Source: Annona cherimola (lineage: Eukaryota; Streptophyta; Magnoliopsida; Magnoliales; Annonaceae). Taken from it: a DNA stretch of 64,000 nucleotides. The stretch's first letter is position 1, and each line of letters starts with the position of its first letter. The notes beneath the pieces are model-generated. The model worked only from the letters and a program-made list of their open reading frames with translations, had not been told where the DNA came from and ran no database searches. Positions 62,101-64,000 of this stretch are shown in pieces. The position numbers and the translations under genes are program-made. The stretch lies in the NCBI GenBank assembly GCA_030490835.1, contig CM059971.1:1426001-1490000 (forward strand). The letters run 5' to 3'.

Positions 62101-63916
62101 CGTCCAAAGTCCAAGCTCACTGAATTTCTGCAAGTCGGATTTTCTCTCAGTTTTGGTTGCATCTACACACAGCTTTTAACCTCTTCCTTACCTCCTGTGG
62201 GGGCCGCCAGAGTAACATTGGCGCATGTTGTTTGCACAAACATGGTGTGGTATTTCTCAGAAATGAAACAAGAGAAGGCATAAATTTGAAATTGGCATAG
62301 TACGGGATGGAATGGTATAGTATGATAAATATGTTTTCCAACAATTAATTTATAATTAAACTATAATGTTTTCTAATTTCATTTATTCATTTTTATTTTC
62401 AATTATTTTATTTATTTCAACTTTATCTCTGTTATTTTATATCGATTACACAATTTTTAAAATATTCTATTTTCCGCTCAAATTTTATATCATAATTTTT
62501 TCTCATTTAACATTTCTAACGTGCCCTAAGTTGTAAAAAAAATCAAAAATAAAAAATAAAAAACTTTATCCCTCTTTACACACCTTGTGATATTATTTTA
62601 CATTGTAATTATATAATTACTTGACATTATTATTATTAATTTTATGTTATAATTATTTTCCACTTTTGTATAAAAATATTATATTTTCTTAATTCTCGTG
62701 TTCTAATAATTATCTCTGCCATATCACATAAGTTTTATGTTATAATTATTGTTTCACATTTTTACACAAATATTATATATTTTTTTCTTAATTCTCTTTT
62801 GTTCTAATAATCTCCTCTGTCCTGCATCAAAAAAATAAAATAATTTCCTCCGTCATATCACATAAGTTTATCACTTTTTCAAAGTTTTCCTTATTCTCAC
62901 TTTCGACTTTTTACCTATACCAAAAAAACCCAATTGGACGGAAATTAGAATAAGGTTAAGAGTTATTCACAAAAATCGCAGTTATAATATTATTTTCTTA
63001 TTTCTAGTATAATTTTTACTTATCTAAATCTCATCCCATTGGATGATTTTGAATAGGTTCATGGAGAAATATTCTAGAGTATTTATCAAAGTTATTAAAT
63101 ACAATTATATAATATTTATAAAAAAATGAATAAATAATAAATCTAAGCACGTAACCACGTTAATGGCTTCAACATTAGTTAATGCAGTTGAATATATTTT
63201 AATCGCGTTTATTAGTATTTAACTTCATGCAATTGAAGGCTTGTTTATTTGGCTGTAGCGGTTAGATTACTTCACGGCTAGGATCCGACTACAATATACT
63301 ACTTTATGGATAAGGCCTAAGTGGATGGAATTCTAAAATGTGTAGGATTGCGAGGACGAAAGGCGAAAAGGTCCATATGCAATAAAAGAGCAAGACTATT
63401 TCAAATAACTTTGGATCTGTGTGGAGTTGCGGAAACCCCCAAAATATTAACAAAATGCTCTTTTCGAGCCGACATCATAATTGTCATTATAATTTTGATT
63501 TTTATCATTTTTAGTGAGTTTTTATTTTAATAATTTTTGGTAGATTCTGATTTATTAAAAATAATAAGTCATGTTTATTAAAAGTTTTCATAGTTTTTTG
63601 TTATAATTTTATTTGTGTAAGATCCCCCAAGTCTTCTTACTTTTAAAAAGAAAAAAACTTACTTGTATGAGGTTTTCTTATTGCTAGTGTTTTCTAGAGT
63701 ACTTGGATAAATATATTATCTTCGTTTTATTTTTAAGATTTACAGACATTGAATAATATTCCTGAGATTTTTTTTTTAAAAAAATTGTATTTAAATTTCG
63801 GTTTTGAAACTTGTTTATTGATCTTAAGGCATAGTCAAACTCCGGACCCAATTACTAGGAGACCCCAAAAGAGTTGTTTGCGTGCCCCGACGACACAAGC
63901 TCAATTTCACATAGAG
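62101..63916. other. AT-rich intergenic DNA
   Basis: The stretch from about 62330 to 62900 has several TTATGTTATAATTATT-like repeats. No gene is recognised. Confidence 0.5.
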
Positions 63917-64000
63917 AGCGTGTTTGGTAATGTATAAAACTTTTGATAAAAAAATTTGTAGAGTAAAAGTTTTCAAATGATGTGATATGATAAGGGTAAT
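63917..64000. mobile_element. GGGTGTGTTTG-family MITE, cut by the window end
   Basis: GAGCGTGTTTGGTAATGTATAAAAC, then AGTAAAAGTTTTCAAATGATG and GGGTAAT, matches one end of the other copies (for example 45445). Confidence 0.6.

Overview
The window is nuclear DNA of a flowering plant. Its split genes are plant-specific families (STICHEL-like, PPR, plastid ABC1-like kinase), its introns are AT-rich, and it is full of plant transposons: Ty3/gypsy LTR elements, an RTE-type LINE, and Mutator- and Harbinger-like MITEs. I cannot name the species; the repeat load fits a medium or large genome.

Three genes look intact. (1) A minus-strand STICHEL-like (DnaX-type clamp-loader-like) gene at 2760-5723, in five exons that splice in frame to 866 codons. 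(2) A plus-strand single-exon E-class PPR gene at 33780-35450, resembling Arabidopsis At5g59600. (3) A minus-strand ABC1K3-type plastoglobule kinase gene at 56811-61793, in seven exons that splice in frame to 735 codons. A fourth locus at 47189-47886 (minus) has three well-spliced exons of a protein I do not recognise, with a decayed partial copy at 55990-56165.

Between the genes lie many fragments of other host genes, all on the plus strand. There are three separate, shuffled pieces of the cohesin gene SMC3 (9912-10206, 36677-38231, 45905-46216). There is the last exon of TOC75 (33510-33692), whose reading frame now runs into the PPR ORF. There is also a piece of a METTL21-type methyltransferase gene (43610-44370) that still has a perfect GT-AG intron.

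The block from about 10.7 to 32.7 kb is almost entirely LTR retrotransposon. It starts with a short non-autonomous element with matching LTRs (10719-12858). Next come two gag-less gypsy pol copies joined head to head at about 18.12 kb, with several related LTRs in both orientations. It ends with three long LTRs in alternating orientation (23701-32733), one of which holds a 49-bp minisatellite. The 48.3-55.3 kb interval is a large imperfect inverted repeat whose interior carries diverged tandem arrays. A 5'-truncated RTE LINE with a 21-bp target-site duplication sits inside it. Small MITEs are scattered elsewhere, including one with a clean 9-bp duplication and several nested pairs.

Exon coordinates, splice phases and duplications were read directly from the sequence. 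Family names come from remembered protein signatures; no search was run. The three intact genes have no evident functional link to each other.
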